Source: DASYML01 sp036399835 (GTDB lineage: Bacteria > Acidobacteriota > Blastocatellia > Pyrinomonadales > Pyrinomonadaceae). Taken from it: DNA of 18,096 nucleotides. The notes beneath the pieces were generated by a model, which was not told where the DNA came from, did no database searches, and saw nothing but the letters and a program-made list of their open reading frames with translations. Every line of letters begins with the position of its first letter. The stretch's first letter is position 1. Position numbers and translations under genes: made by a program. The stretch spans positions 1 to 18,096 of the forward strand of contig DASWMI010000039.1 of NCBI GenBank assembly GCA_036399835.1, in the 5' to 3' direction. This document shows, piece by piece, positions 1 to 7,350 of this stretch.

Positions 1-805
1 CGTTCACTTTCGCCTGGACCTGCGTCCACAATTCCGGCACGGGCCGCCAGGGACACCTGTTCTGCGCGGCGCTGCAATGCGCGACCAGCTTCTCGCCCGT
101 CGGGACCAGCGGCAGAGGCTCGCGCGTTAAGACTATGTAGAGTCGCTCGGTCGCAGGATTCTGGTCGAAGGCGAACCATTGCAGGCGCTCGTCCGTCTCA
201 AGGCTCGAAGGTATCTCTGTCGGGACGTGCGCGCCGATAAAATTTTCGCCCCTGTTTAAGCGCGCGTCCGGGAAGATCATCTGCGGGTTATTGCCGTTCT
301 CCGTGTAGAAGACGTAGAGATAGCCGTCCGTGTTCGTCTCGAGCGCGATGCGCACGCGGTCGCCCGTGCGAAACTCGTGCGACGGGTCAACGCTCACGGC
401 CTCGCCGTTGAGGTTGCGCATAAAGAGCGTGTAGCCGATGCCGATGGGCGCGGCGACCATCCCCTTCGTCCCGCCCGCCGAACTCTTGCCCGAGGCAGGA
501 TTCTTCGACGCACCGGAACTCTTACCTTTTGTCGTGCCCTTGCCACTGGTCCGGCCAGAGCCTGTCGAGGTGGTGCGGCTGCCCGCGCCGGCGCTATTGC
601 CCGTCGTGCGGCGTCCGGCGTTGGCGCTGGCCTCGCCGCCGACGCCGACCGAGACGCCCGCGCTGACAGAGTTGCCGCCGCTGCTGGCGCGCGAAGTAAG
701 AAAAGCGCCGCGCACTTCCTCGTCCGGGTTCTGGGCCAGTGCGAAGGCTGCCGTGCTCGCGATGAGCGCGATCAAAAGAAGCGGACTGAAAATTTTAAAA
801 CGCAT
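1..805 (-). CDS. Secreted DUF4384-domain protein (3' end beyond window)
   Basis: An open frame of 268 codons runs off the window start, so the C-terminus is missing. The ATG at 805-803 has a good ribosome binding site (GAGGAG, 7 bases upstream). Residues 1-24 form a signal peptide (MRFK, hydrophobic core, cleavage after AFALA). Residues 35-115 are a low-complexity Gly/Ser/Thr/Lys/Arg linker. Residues 122-231 match the DUF4384 pattern: a GDRVRIALE strand, then TDGYLYVFY, MIFPD, LQWFAFD and ERLYIVLTREPLP. DUF4384 is a beta-rich domain of unknown function often found in exported proteins and behind Ser/Thr kinases. It lies 145 bases downstream of, and on the same strand as, a kinase with a related C-terminal domain, so the two may share a signal or an operon. 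The cellular role is unknown; export and domain family are well supported. Confidence 0.85.
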   Translation of the reverse strand, partial: MRFKIFSPLLLIALIASTAAFALAQNPDEEVRGAFLTSRASSGGNSVSAGVSVGVGGEASANAGRRTTGNSAGAGSRTTSTGSGRTSGKGTTKGKSSGASKNPASGKSSAGGTKGMVAAPIGIGYTLFMRNLNGEAVSVDPSHEFRTGDRVRIALETNTDGYLYVFYTENGNNPQMIFPDARLNRGENFIGAHVPTEIPSSLETDERLQWFAFDQNPATERLYIVLTREPLPLVPTGEKLVAHCSAAQNRCPWRPVPELWTQVQAKVN

Positions 806-822
806 TGGGATAGCTCCTCTAA

Positions 823-938
823 AGAAGGGAAAGGGTAAAAGTAAAAAAGCAAAAGCGAAGGACCAAAGCACTTTTATTAAAAGTTGCTATTTAATAAAAG
901 TGGTTTCAGCCGGGCTTCTGGACCTGGACCTTTTTACT
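823..938. repeat. Inverted repeat with A-rich heptamers (element D)
   Basis: A perfect 13-bp inverted repeat, CACTTTTATTAAA at 869-881 and its complement at 890-902, encloses an 8-base loop. An outer 8-bp match, AGTAAAAA at 840-847 with TTTTTACT at 931-938, brackets it. The left arm 823-871 divides into seven purine-rich heptamers (AGAAGGG, AAAGGGT, AAAAGTA, AAAAAGC, AAAAGCG, AAGGACC, AAAGCAC). The right arm is degenerate and holds a doubled GGTCCA. It starts 12 bases past the kinase stop and ends near the ribosome binding site of the DUF4384 gene. It could act as a weak terminator, attenuator or protein site; no U-run directly follows the stem. Confidence 0.6.
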
Positions 939-950
939 GTCGCCTTTCAT

Positions 951-3071
951 TTATTTGTGCTCGATGCGCACATCAAAGATGACGGGTCCGCTATCGGCTT
1001 TTGCCTGCGGCACTTTAATGGAGACATAAGGGTTAGAGCCTTTGTCGTTCTCGATGCCTGTCTTCCCTATCGTCGCACTTGAGCGCAATTCTTTCAACTC
1101 CTGCTGCTCGGCTTCGCTCAAGGGCTGTCCGGCTTCGGCGTTGAGGAAGGCAGGGGCTGAGAGCGGCGTGGGCGAGAAGATAATCGTGTAGATTTCCGTG
1201 CCGGGCGTTTTGTCCAGCGTCATCCAGTTGTCGTCGCCGCTCGGAAAGCTGAAGTCCGCGCCGCTCTTCGCCTCATTGGTTTCGAGGCCGGACATTGCGA
1301 CGGGCACGGAGGTCAGGAAGGAGGTCGGCACGTTTCCTTCAGCCGGACCGATGATGTAGAAGTAGCCGTCCTGGCGTGGCTCGAAGTGAAACTTAAAGGA
1401 CTGGCCCGAAGCCAGCGGGAGCACGCCCGCCGCGCGCGTGGTCTCGCCGTCACCGGCAGGCGAATCAATCTCCAGCCAGTATCCAAGCTCCTCCTTTTCG
1501 GCTGCGGCGGTCTCGCTTCCAGGCGAAGTATTGCTTGATACTCCGCCCTTGTTGCCTTCGCCATTATTATTCGCCTCGTCCGCCTTCCCGCCCATGCCCT
1601 TCCAGACGAGCAGGCCGCCGACAGCGCCGACGATGAGCAGCAAGACAAGCACGCCCGCGATGATGAATGGAACGGACGAGCGGCGCGCAGGGCTTGCAGG
1701 AGCATAGGGCGCAACCTGTGGACCAGGCATGTAGGCCGGAGGAGCTGAAGTCTGCTGGCTCGCGCTCATGCTCTGCGCGGGAGCGATGCTCTGTCCCTGG
1801 TTGACGGGAGATGGGCCAAGACTGGTCGGCAGCAGCGGCTGTGCCGAAGCTCCTGGCGTTTGCTGTTGCGTCGAACCTGGAAGCGGAGTCGTCCCTGTGC
1901 CTGGCGGCTGGTCCAGCGACAACATGGTCGGAGCGTTGACTTCTACCTGTGTGCTGCGGCCATCGGGAATATCTTGCGTAAACTGCGCGGTCGCGCCGCC
2001 GCCTGCGGCTGGTCCGGTGCCCTGCGTGGAGCTGCCGGTGTTTTGCAGGCTGCTCCCGGTCGAGGCGAAGGCCGTCCCGGAGATGTCTATCTGCGGCAAG
2101 CCGAGCGCGGCGCGCAGCTCTGCATCGAGCTGTGCGGCTGTGGCCTGCCTTTCGCCACGGTCTTTCGCCATCGCGCGCGCGACGGCGCGGCCAAAGGCTT
2201 CCGGCACATCCGGCTGGACTTCATGCAGTGGCTTGGGCGTGACGGAGACATGCTCGCGTCTCAATTCTTGCAGCGACAGCCCGCAGTAAGGCCGTTTGCC
2301 TGAGAGCAATTCGTAAAAGACCGTGCCGAGACTGTAGATGTCCGCGCGCCCGTCAATCTCCATGTTGCCGTCGCTCGGGACTTCGCCCCACTGTTCTGGC
2401 GACATGTAATAAGGCGTGCCGAGGATTTGACCCGCGACGGTGAGCGCCGTCGTGCCTCCGCCTCCGCCTTCCGAGCCTGCCAGCTCGCTAATCTTGGCTA
2501 TCCCCAGGTCGAGCAGCTTGATGACGGGTCGCCCGCCCGTCCCTGCCTTGCCGATCATGATGTTGTCAGGCTTTAAGTCTCTATGCACGACGCCCATCGC
2601 GTGCGCGGCATTGAGCACGCTCATGACAGGCTCAAGCACTTCGAGCGCATCCAGGGGAGTAAAACGCCCGCGCGTCTTTAGCTCGGCATCGAGCGTGTGC
2701 CCCTCTACATATTCCATGACCATGTAGATGAGACCCTCGCTCGTCGTGCGCAGGTCGTAGACGGTGACGGCATTGGGATGGCGAAAGCGACGCGCGGCCT
2801 GGCCCTCTCTGCGAAAACGGCGCAGCCATTCGGCGTTATTCCGCATCTGCGGCGGCAGGACTTTGATCGCCACGCGGTCTCCGAGCAGGATATGGCGCGC
2901 GCGAAAGACAGCGCCCATCCCGCCCTTGCCGAGCAGAGATTCGATGTGATACTGCCCGTCGAGCGTCTTATTGACGAGGCTCGACGGGTCGTCCTCCAGC
3001 ACTTCGCCGTCGAGCGGGCAAAAGCTCACGTTGTCTTCATACTTGGTCTTGCAAACTGTGCAATACTTCAT
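951..3071 (-). CDS. Transmembrane Ser/Thr protein kinase with zinc-ribbon N-terminus and DUF4384-like sensor
   Basis: This 706-residue Hanks-type (PknB-like) kinase phosphorylates Ser/Thr on cytoplasmic proteins, probably in response to an extracytoplasmic cue. An N-terminal ribbon has CxxC at 4-7 and FCPLDG at 17-22. The kinase domain spans about 41-320: glycine loop GKGGMGAV 48-55, Lys70, likely helix-C Glu89, catalytic HRDLKPDN 163-170, DLG in place of DFG at 188-190, and a GTPYYMSPEQ activation segment end at 218-227. All key catalytic residues are present. Residues 330-465 are a Ser/Thr/Pro/Gln-rich linker, and one membrane helix lies at about 468-490. The exported tail 528-640 resembles DUF4384 (GYWLEI, QDGYFYIIGPAEGN, DNWMTLDKTPGTEIY). 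The ATG at 3071 is preceded only by a distant purine stretch. The DUF4384 gene follows downstream on the same strand. Confidence 0.95.
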   Translation of the reverse strand: MKYCTVCKTKYEDNVSFCPLDGEVLEDDPSSLVNKTLDGQYHIESLLGKGGMGAVFRARHILLGDRVAIKVLPPQMRNNAEWLRRFRREGQAARRFRHPNAVTVYDLRTTSEGLIYMVMEYVEGHTLDAELKTRGRFTPLDALEVLEPVMSVLNAAHAMGVVHRDLKPDNIMIGKAGTGGRPVIKLLDLGIAKISELAGSEGGGGGTTALTVAGQILGTPYYMSPEQWGEVPSDGNMEIDGRADIYSLGTVFYELLSGKRPYCGLSLQELRREHVSVTPKPLHEVQPDVPEAFGRAVARAMAKDRGERQATAAQLDAELRAALGLPQIDISGTAFASTGSSLQNTGSSTQGTGPAAGGGATAQFTQDIPDGRSTQVEVNAPTMLSLDQPPGTGTTPLPGSTQQQTPGASAQPLLPTSLGPSPVNQGQSIAPAQSMSASQQTSAPPAYMPGPQVAPYAPASPARRSSVPFIIAGVLVLLLIVGAVGGLLVWKGMGGKADEANNNGEGNKGGVSSNTSPGSETAAAEKEELGYWLEIDSPAGDGETTRAAGVLPLASGQSFKFHFEPRQDGYFYIIGPAEGNVPTSFLTSVPVAMSGLETNEAKSGADFSFPSGDDNWMTLDKTPGTEIYTIIFSPTPLSAPAFLNAEAGQPLSEAEQQELKELRSSATIGKTGIENDKGSNPYVSIKVPQAKADSGPVIFDVRIEHK

Positions 3072-3157
3072 TGAGTCTTAAACACATCCCTCTCTGCGAG
3101 CATCCGTCAACCCGCCTCGCCCTACATCAGATACGCGACATTTGCATGATAAAGGAA

Positions 3158-3751
3158 TCACTCTTCCAACTTAAACCCGCGCCTCTGGGCCAGCCTTTCG
3201 ATGATGGCGCGCGCGCACTTTTCGACCCCCTCGCCATAACGACCTTCGCGCGCCGCAGGCATCATCAACTGACCGAATTTAGCGACCTCTTCATCAGGCA
3301 AATCGCCCTCTAGCTGACGCGTCACCTGAATCCGCCACTTGCGGTCCTTGATTGCCAGCAAGAGCAGAATACCGCCGTTCTTGCTCCCGACTTTCCATCC
3401 GCGAGCGACAGCCAGCGAATAATCGTCAACGCTCTGCCCGCCCGTCGTCTCAACGGTCGCAACGACAAAACCTATCTCCGCACGCTTGAGCAACCCCGTC
3501 AGCAGCCGGTCCAGCCGCCGCTTGGACTCTACATCAATCACCTGCGCGTAATCGTTAACGAGCCCTGTCGGTTTGGGCAGAGGGCTTTCGACCTCTTGGC
3601 CGTGCTCACTGTCGTTCCGATTGGTCGCGGCAAAGCCGGAATTATTCGGCTCGATATTTTGATTGACGAGCGCGCTCCGGTTGCAACCGATGAGGACGCT
3701 CATCACTAAGAGACTGACCAGCAGCGCTGCTATGTGGCGCGCATCTCTCAT
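3158..3751 (-). CDS. TPM-domain lipoprotein (YgcG/TPM_phosphatase family)
   Basis: The 197-residue product starts with a lipoprotein signal: MRDARH, a hydrophobic core, then lipobox LIGC with Cys23, so it is probably lipid-anchored. A polar Asn/Ser-rich linker follows (about 24-60). The rest is a TPM domain: GLVNDYAQVID opening, a helix with KRRLDRLL, strand IGFVVATVETT, then the SVDDYSLAVARGWKVG and NGGILLLLA segments typical of the family. TPM domains occur in the photosystem II repair protein TLP18.3 and in YgcG; acid phosphatase activity is reported for some plant members, but the bacterial role is unclear. Unlike YgcG it lacks a C-terminal membrane helix and Gly-rich tail. A TTG at 3760 would add three residues but abuts the ribosome binding site, so I chose the ATG at 3751. 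It lies 47 bases downstream of glgP, probably in one transcript. Confidence 0.85.
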   Translation of the reverse strand: MRDARHIAALLVSLLVMSVLIGCNRSALVNQNIEPNNSGFAATNRNDSEHGQEVESPLPKPTGLVNDYAQVIDVESKRRLDRLLTGLLKRAEIGFVVATVETTGGQSVDDYSLAVARGWKVGSKNGGILLLLAIKDRKWRIQVTRQLEGDLPDEEVAKFGQLMMPAAREGRYGEGVEKCARAIIERLAQRRGFKLEE

Positions 3752-3760
3752 TAACACCAA

Positions 3761-3765
3761 CCTCC
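3761..3765 (-). promoter_or_regulatory. Ribosome binding site deciding the TPM gene start
   Basis: GGAGG on the minus strand lies 9 bases before the ATG at 3751. The in-frame TTG at 3760 touches it and cannot use it, so the ATG is the start. Confidence 0.7.
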
Positions 3766-3798
3766 GTCGGGACGAGCCTTGCGGACCGACGCGCGAGC

Positions 3799-5964
3799 TT
3801 ATAAATAGATTCTCTGCGCGTATTCCTCCACCATCCGGTCGCTATTGAAGACGGGCGCGAGCGTCGAGATAGCGTGCTTCATACGTGCGACCCAGGCCAC
3901 AGGTATCTGCTGCTGCTCGTCGCGCTCATAATAAAGCGGCACGATCCTGTCTTCGAGCACGCGGTAGAGCGATTCAGCATCCTTCGCATCCACATCCTGC
4001 GCCTCGTTGGCTTCAACACGGTCGCCGATGGAGAATCCGTTCATGCCGTCGTAGCCTTCGAGCCACCAGCCGTCGAGGACGGAAAAGTTCAGGCCGCCGT
4101 TGATTGCCACCTTCTCGCCGCTTGTCCCGGAGGCTTCCAGCGGGCGGCGCGGGACATTCATCCAGACATCCACGGACTGGACCAACTGGCGCGCGATCTC
4201 CTGGTCATAATCTTGCAGAAAGACTGCGCGGCTGCGGACCAGCGGGTCGTATTTCCACTGGGCCAACTGTTGCAGGATAAATTTCGCCGACTGGTCCTGC
4301 GGGTGCGCCTTGCCCGCGAAGACAAACTGAACGGGTCGTTCCGCGTGATTAATCAGGCGCAGGAGACGATGCGGGTCGCTCAGGAGCAGTCCCCAGCGTT
4401 TATAGCCCGCGACGCGACGCGCAAAGCCTATCGTCAAGGCTTCCGCATCAAAGAGGGTGCGCGCCGCTTCCGTGTAATCCATGCTCTCGCCGTTTGCGAG
4501 CCGCGTGTGAAACTCCCTATGTCTGATGAAGGCGACGAGCTTTCGCTTGAGCAGAGAGTGGGCGGTCCATAATTCCCTGTCCGTCACGCGTTCTATCCCG
4601 CGCTTCCAGGCCGCGGCATCGCGCAAGACAACGGTCCAATCATCGCCGACATGCTTTTCATAAAGGACGCGTATGAGCGGCGCGACCCAGGTCGGCGCGT
4701 GCACGCCGTTGGTGACATGCGTAATCGGAATCTCTTGGACGGTGCGCTCCGGCCACATCTCCCGCCACAGCTCGCGCGAGACCTCTCCGTGTTTCCGGCT
4801 CACGCCATTGGTCGAGCGGCACATCCTGATGGCAAGCGGGGTCAGCCCGTAGCTTTCATCGTTATTCTCTGGGTTGACGCGGCCCAGGTCCAGAAAAGCG
4901 TCATGGCTCAAACCGAGCGCCTGTTCATACGAAGCCCCGAAGCATTTTTCAATCAACGCGGCCTCAAACTCGTCATTGCCTGCGGCGACGGGCGTGTGCG
5001 TCGTAAAAACACAGCGGTCGCGCACGGCATGAGCCGCATCGGCAAAGCTCAAGCCTTCGGTCTGGACCAGCTCGCGCGCCAGCTCAAGCGTGAGAAAGGC
5101 CGAGTGGCCCTCGTTGAGATGAAAGACGTGCGGGTCTATGCCGAGCCGGCGCAGCAGACGCACGCCGCCGATGCCAAGCATCATCTCCTGCACGACGCGC
5201 GTCTCGCGGTCGCCGCCGTAGAGATGGCCCGTCACCCAGCGGTCCGTCTCCGCATTTTCTGGAATGTTCGTATCCAGCAGATAGAGCTTGACGCGCCCGA
5301 CCTCTGCGCGCCAGGCCCTCGCGCGCACCTCTCGACCGCGCATCAAGACTTCGACCTTGAGAGGCTCGCCTGCCTCATCCATGACAGGCTCAATCGGGAG
5401 CACGGAAGGTTGCGTCTCGCCATAGTGCTCTTCCTGCCAGCCATCGCGTCGTATCCGCTGGCGAAAATATCCATAGCGATAGAGCAGCCCGACGGCGACG
5501 AGCGGCAGGTGCAGATCGCTGGCAGACTTCAGATGATCGCCCGCCAGCATCCCCAGCCCGCCCGAATAGAGCGGGAGAGAATTATGCACCCCGTACTCGG
5601 CGCAAAAATAGGCGACCGGACTCTGCGGCGTAATCTGCCGTCCGCGCTGGTTGGGCCTCCACACGTCCTCGTCCGACATATAAGCATCGAACCTCTCGGC
5701 CAACCTGCGTACACGCGTGATGTAGACCGGGTCTGTCGCCATCTCCGCCAGCCGAAACTCCGTTGTCTTTTCCAGCAGGCGACGCGGGTTGTGCTCGCAC
5801 TCTTCCCACATCTCCGGGTCCAGATCGCGAAACAGAGCCGTCCCGCCAGCCGCCCAGCTCCACCAGTAATTCCAGGCCAGCCGTTCCAGAGGCAGCAGAG
5901 AGACCGGCAAACGGCTCTCTTGCTCTCCACCCATCCGCTCGATCTCTTCAAACGCTTGAGCCAT
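3799..5964 (-). CDS. glgP: Alpha-glucan (glycogen/maltodextrin) phosphorylase, short GT35 type
   Basis: This enzyme releases glucose 1-phosphate from glycogen or maltodextrin by phosphorolysis, using pyridoxal phosphate in the cytoplasm. The 721-residue form belongs to the short phosphorylase branch with an N-terminal DUF3417 region (LPLERLAWNYWWSW, about residues 25-38 from this start). The body shows YFCAEYG, LPLYSGGLGMLAGDHLK, FHLNEGHSAF, VFTTHTPVAAGNDEF and ITHVTNGVHAPTW. The C-terminal half has RPLEASGTSGEKVAINGG, whose Lys (about 618) is the expected PLP lysine, then LDGWWLEGYDG. The family usually reads GTSGMK here. An upstream in-frame ATG at 6096 would add 44 residues, but those are the translated inverted repeat at 5984-6063. 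The ATG at 5964 has AGGAG three bases upstream and begins MAQAFEEIERM. No other glycogen gene lies nearby. Confidence 0.95.
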   Translation of the reverse strand: MAQAFEEIERMGGEQESRLPVSLLPLERLAWNYWWSWAAGGTALFRDLDPEMWEECEHNPRRLLEKTTEFRLAEMATDPVYITRVRRLAERFDAYMSDEDVWRPNQRGRQITPQSPVAYFCAEYGVHNSLPLYSGGLGMLAGDHLKSASDLHLPLVAVGLLYRYGYFRQRIRRDGWQEEHYGETQPSVLPIEPVMDEAGEPLKVEVLMRGREVRARAWRAEVGRVKLYLLDTNIPENAETDRWVTGHLYGGDRETRVVQEMMLGIGGVRLLRRLGIDPHVFHLNEGHSAFLTLELARELVQTEGLSFADAAHAVRDRCVFTTHTPVAAGNDEFEAALIEKCFGASYEQALGLSHDAFLDLGRVNPENNDESYGLTPLAIRMCRSTNGVSRKHGEVSRELWREMWPERTVQEIPITHVTNGVHAPTWVAPLIRVLYEKHVGDDWTVVLRDAAAWKRGIERVTDRELWTAHSLLKRKLVAFIRHREFHTRLANGESMDYTEAARTLFDAEALTIGFARRVAGYKRWGLLLSDPHRLLRLINHAERPVQFVFAGKAHPQDQSAKFILQQLAQWKYDPLVRSRAVFLQDYDQEIARQLVQSVDVWMNVPRRPLEASGTSGEKVAINGGLNFSVLDGWWLEGYDGMNGFSIGDRVEANEAQDVDAKDAESLYRVLEDRIVPLYYERDEQQQIPVAWVARMKHAISTLAPVFNSDRMVEEYAQRIYL

Positions 5965-5983
5965 AATCTCCTGAATAAGTCCC

Positions 5984-6063
5984 AGAGTCTGAGAGTCTGG
6001 AGTCTGGGAGTCAAAGGCCAAAAGCTTTTTTCTTTTGACTCCGGACTCTTGGACTCTAGACTG
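5984..6063. repeat. Inverted repeat of GAGTC units (element A)
   Basis: The left arm has GAGTC starting at 5985, 5993, 6000 and 6008; the right arm has its complement GACTC at 6037, 6044 and 6052 and a degenerate copy at 6059. Unit spacing is 7-8 bases. A 24-base spacer (6013-6036) contains AAAAGCTTTT and can extend the stem. The whole can fold into a long imperfect hairpin between the macro-domain gene and glgP. The TAG stop of the macro gene (6056-6058) lies inside the right arm. It may serve as a terminator or mRNA-stabilising hairpin; that is inference. Confidence 0.8.
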
Positions 6064-6616
6064 TGAATTCCTGATTTTGTAAAAAAGCTTCCGCATCGCG
6101 CGGGCTGAAAAAGACCAGCCGCACTTCCATGATGAGCCTGTCCTTCATCAAAAACTCTTCAATCGCGCGCGATGCGATACGCGCCGCTTCATCGCGCGGG
6201 TAGGCGTAGACGCCCGTCGAGATGGCCGGAAAAGCAATCGAAGCGAGACCGCGACTCGTTGCCAGCATGAGCGAATTGCGATAACAGCTCGCGAGCAGCT
6301 CGGCCTCGCGCCCTTGATGCTTTCCGTAGACTGGTCCAACCGTGTGAATCACGTGGCGGGTCGGAAGCTCGCCCGCCGTAGTGATGACGGCCTCGCCCGC
6401 AGGCAATCCTTGAGGCCACTCCGTGCGGCGAAGCTCGCGGCATTCCTCCAGGATGCGAGGCCCGCCCGCGCGATGTATCGCGCCGTCAACACCGCCGCCG
6501 CCCATCAAAGAACTATTCGCCGCGTTGACAATCGCGTCCGTCTCCTGCCGCGTTAAATCGCCGGTCACAACCAGGACGCGTCCATCACAGAAAGTTTTTA
6601 CCTGCTCTTCTGTCAC
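6056..6616 (-). CDS. Macro-domain protein (O-acetyl-ADP-ribose deacetylase-like)
   Basis: The 186-residue single-domain protein binds ADP-ribose derivatives; YmdB-type relatives deacetylate O-acetyl-ADP-ribose or remove ADP-ribose from proteins. Visible motifs are VVTGDLTRQETDAIVNAAN (residues about 16-34), the GGGGVDGAIHRAGG substrate loop (38-51), PTRHVIHTVGP (84-94) and the second phosphate loop FPAISTGVYAYP (128-139). The Asn-Ala-Ala-Asn and Gly-rich loop residues of active members are present. The start is GTG at 6616 with no clear ribosome binding site; the next ATG lies inside the catalytic loop. The last codons and stop lie within the repeat at 5984-6063. It sits 71 bases downstream of a small unknown gene on the same strand. 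Confidence 0.92.
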   Translation of the reverse strand: MTEEQVKTFCDGRVLVVTGDLTRQETDAIVNAANSSLMGGGGVDGAIHRAGGPRILEECRELRRTEWPQGLPAGEAVITTAGELPTRHVIHTVGPVYGKHQGREAELLASCYRNSLMLATSRGLASIAFPAISTGVYAYPRDEAARIASRAIEEFLMKDRLIMEVRLVFFSPRDAEAFLQNQEFTV

Positions 6617-6687
6617 TCGATAAAAGACGCGTCAACGCATCACGCGAAAAAGCCGCTCTTCCATCGAAGCTCTGCGCGTTGACATCT

Positions 6688-7047
6688 TCAAACGTTTACG
6701 TCTCCTTCATCGCTCTCTTCTTCTCTAAGCCTGACCGTAATCTCATCGAACATATTCTGCTGGCGTAGGGATTCCGCGACGCCGCGTGCTTTGTGTTCTG
6801 TGAGCGGGTGGTCCGGGTCCGTGCTGGCGACCTCGAAGACGCCTTCGTCCAGCATGACGATGCCGAGCGAGCCGAGCGCGACTCCCGCCACCACCTCCAT
6901 GTCTTTCAGATTGTGTATGCGAAAGCGGCCAGTCTCTTCGACCCAATCTTCGATAAAGGGATCGCGCAGGGCGTGTTCGGCTTCCGCTTCGCTCAGATAA
7001 GCCCCTTCAACGATGAGACAGTATTCGCGTCCTTTATCGGTTTTCAT
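6688..7047 (-). CDS. Small acidic protein of unknown function
   Basis: I do not recognise a family. From the ATG at 7047 the product has 119 residues, with no signal peptide or membrane helix, so it is probably cytoplasmic. It is strongly acidic, with a tail reading REEESDEGDVNV. The opening KGREYCLIVEGAYLSEAEAE suggests a strand followed by a helix. Two hydrophobic strands follow in the middle (VVAGVALGSLGIVML). An in-frame ATG at 7110 would add 21 residues rich in Ser, Arg and Gln. Neither start has a clear ribosome binding site; I prefer 7047 because the extension does not look like folded protein. It precedes the macro-domain gene on the same strand, which may link them, but nothing shows a function. 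Confidence 0.6.
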   Translation of the reverse strand: MKTDKGREYCLIVEGAYLSEAEAEHALRDPFIEDWVEETGRFRIHNLKDMEVVAGVALGSLGIVMLDEGVFEVASTDPDHPLTEHKARGVAESLRQQNMFDEITVRLREEESDEGDVNV

Positions 7048-7212
7048 GGCTCGGGCCGGAGATTGACGCTGCGATGAGCGTGTGAAACTGACCGAAACGG
7101 CTGCACGCATTTATAACTTTACCATCGCCAGACAGCAACAGCCAATCCCATCTGTTCATCCGCACGGGTCCAATTTGAATTTGAAGAGGAAGACGGGCGC
7201 TCTAAATAGAGA

Positions 7213-7245
7213 TGCCGCCGGAGAACCTGTGATTCCCCGGCGGCA
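7213..7245 (-). terminator. GC-rich hairpin downstream of the VWA gene
   Basis: TGCCGCCGG at 7213-7221 pairs perfectly with CCGGCGGCA at 7237-7245. After one mismatch three more pairs close a 7-base loop. On the minus strand the stem is followed by TCTCTATTT, a modest pyrimidine run. It sits about 105 bases past the VWA stop and before the next minus-strand gene, which fits a terminator for the VWA transcript. Confidence 0.55.
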
Positions 7246-7252
7246 CTTTAAG

Positions 7253-7350
7253 AATTAACGATGAACTAGAAACGATGAATCAAAGGATTCGAGGCGTTGA
7301 CTCTAATGGACCAATCGCTTTTTATCCCGAGTTCATCTCTCATCCCTCTT
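7253..7350. repeat. Inverted repeat of GATGAAC heptamers (element C)
   Basis: The left arm reads as four heptamers in register from 7253: AATTAAC, GATGAAC, TAGAAAC, GATGAAT. On the opposite strand the right arm gives GATGAGA (7344-7338) and GATGAAC (7337-7331), again seven bases apart. About 50 bases lie between the arms, including a GGACCAAT motif at 7309. The right arm ends at the TAA stop of the VWA gene. It is more degenerate than the elements at 5984 and 12361 but has the same design. Confidence 0.45.

Noticed and set aside
377..1082. Two overlapping plus-strand open frames at the left end
   Set aside because: They are antisense to the DUF4384 gene, which has a signal peptide, family motifs and a ribosome binding site; the plus-strand products are low complexity and lack start signals.
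3752..3760. TTG start giving three extra residues on the TPM lipoprotein
   Set aside because: The TTG abuts the GGAGG site, while the ATG at 3751 is correctly spaced.
5984..6063. CRISPR-like array from repeated GAGTC units
   Set aside because: Units are 7-8 bases with no unique spacers of constant length, and the two halves are inverted, not direct.
4651..6066. A 471-codon plus-strand open frame
   Set aside because: It is fully antisense to glgP, whose catalytic motifs are unambiguous; its length reflects GC-rich codon bias and its end is a translated repeat.
7048..7110. Upstream start for the 119-residue acidic protein
   Set aside because: The added 21 residues are Ser/Arg/Gln-rich without a ribosome binding site; kept as an alternative only.
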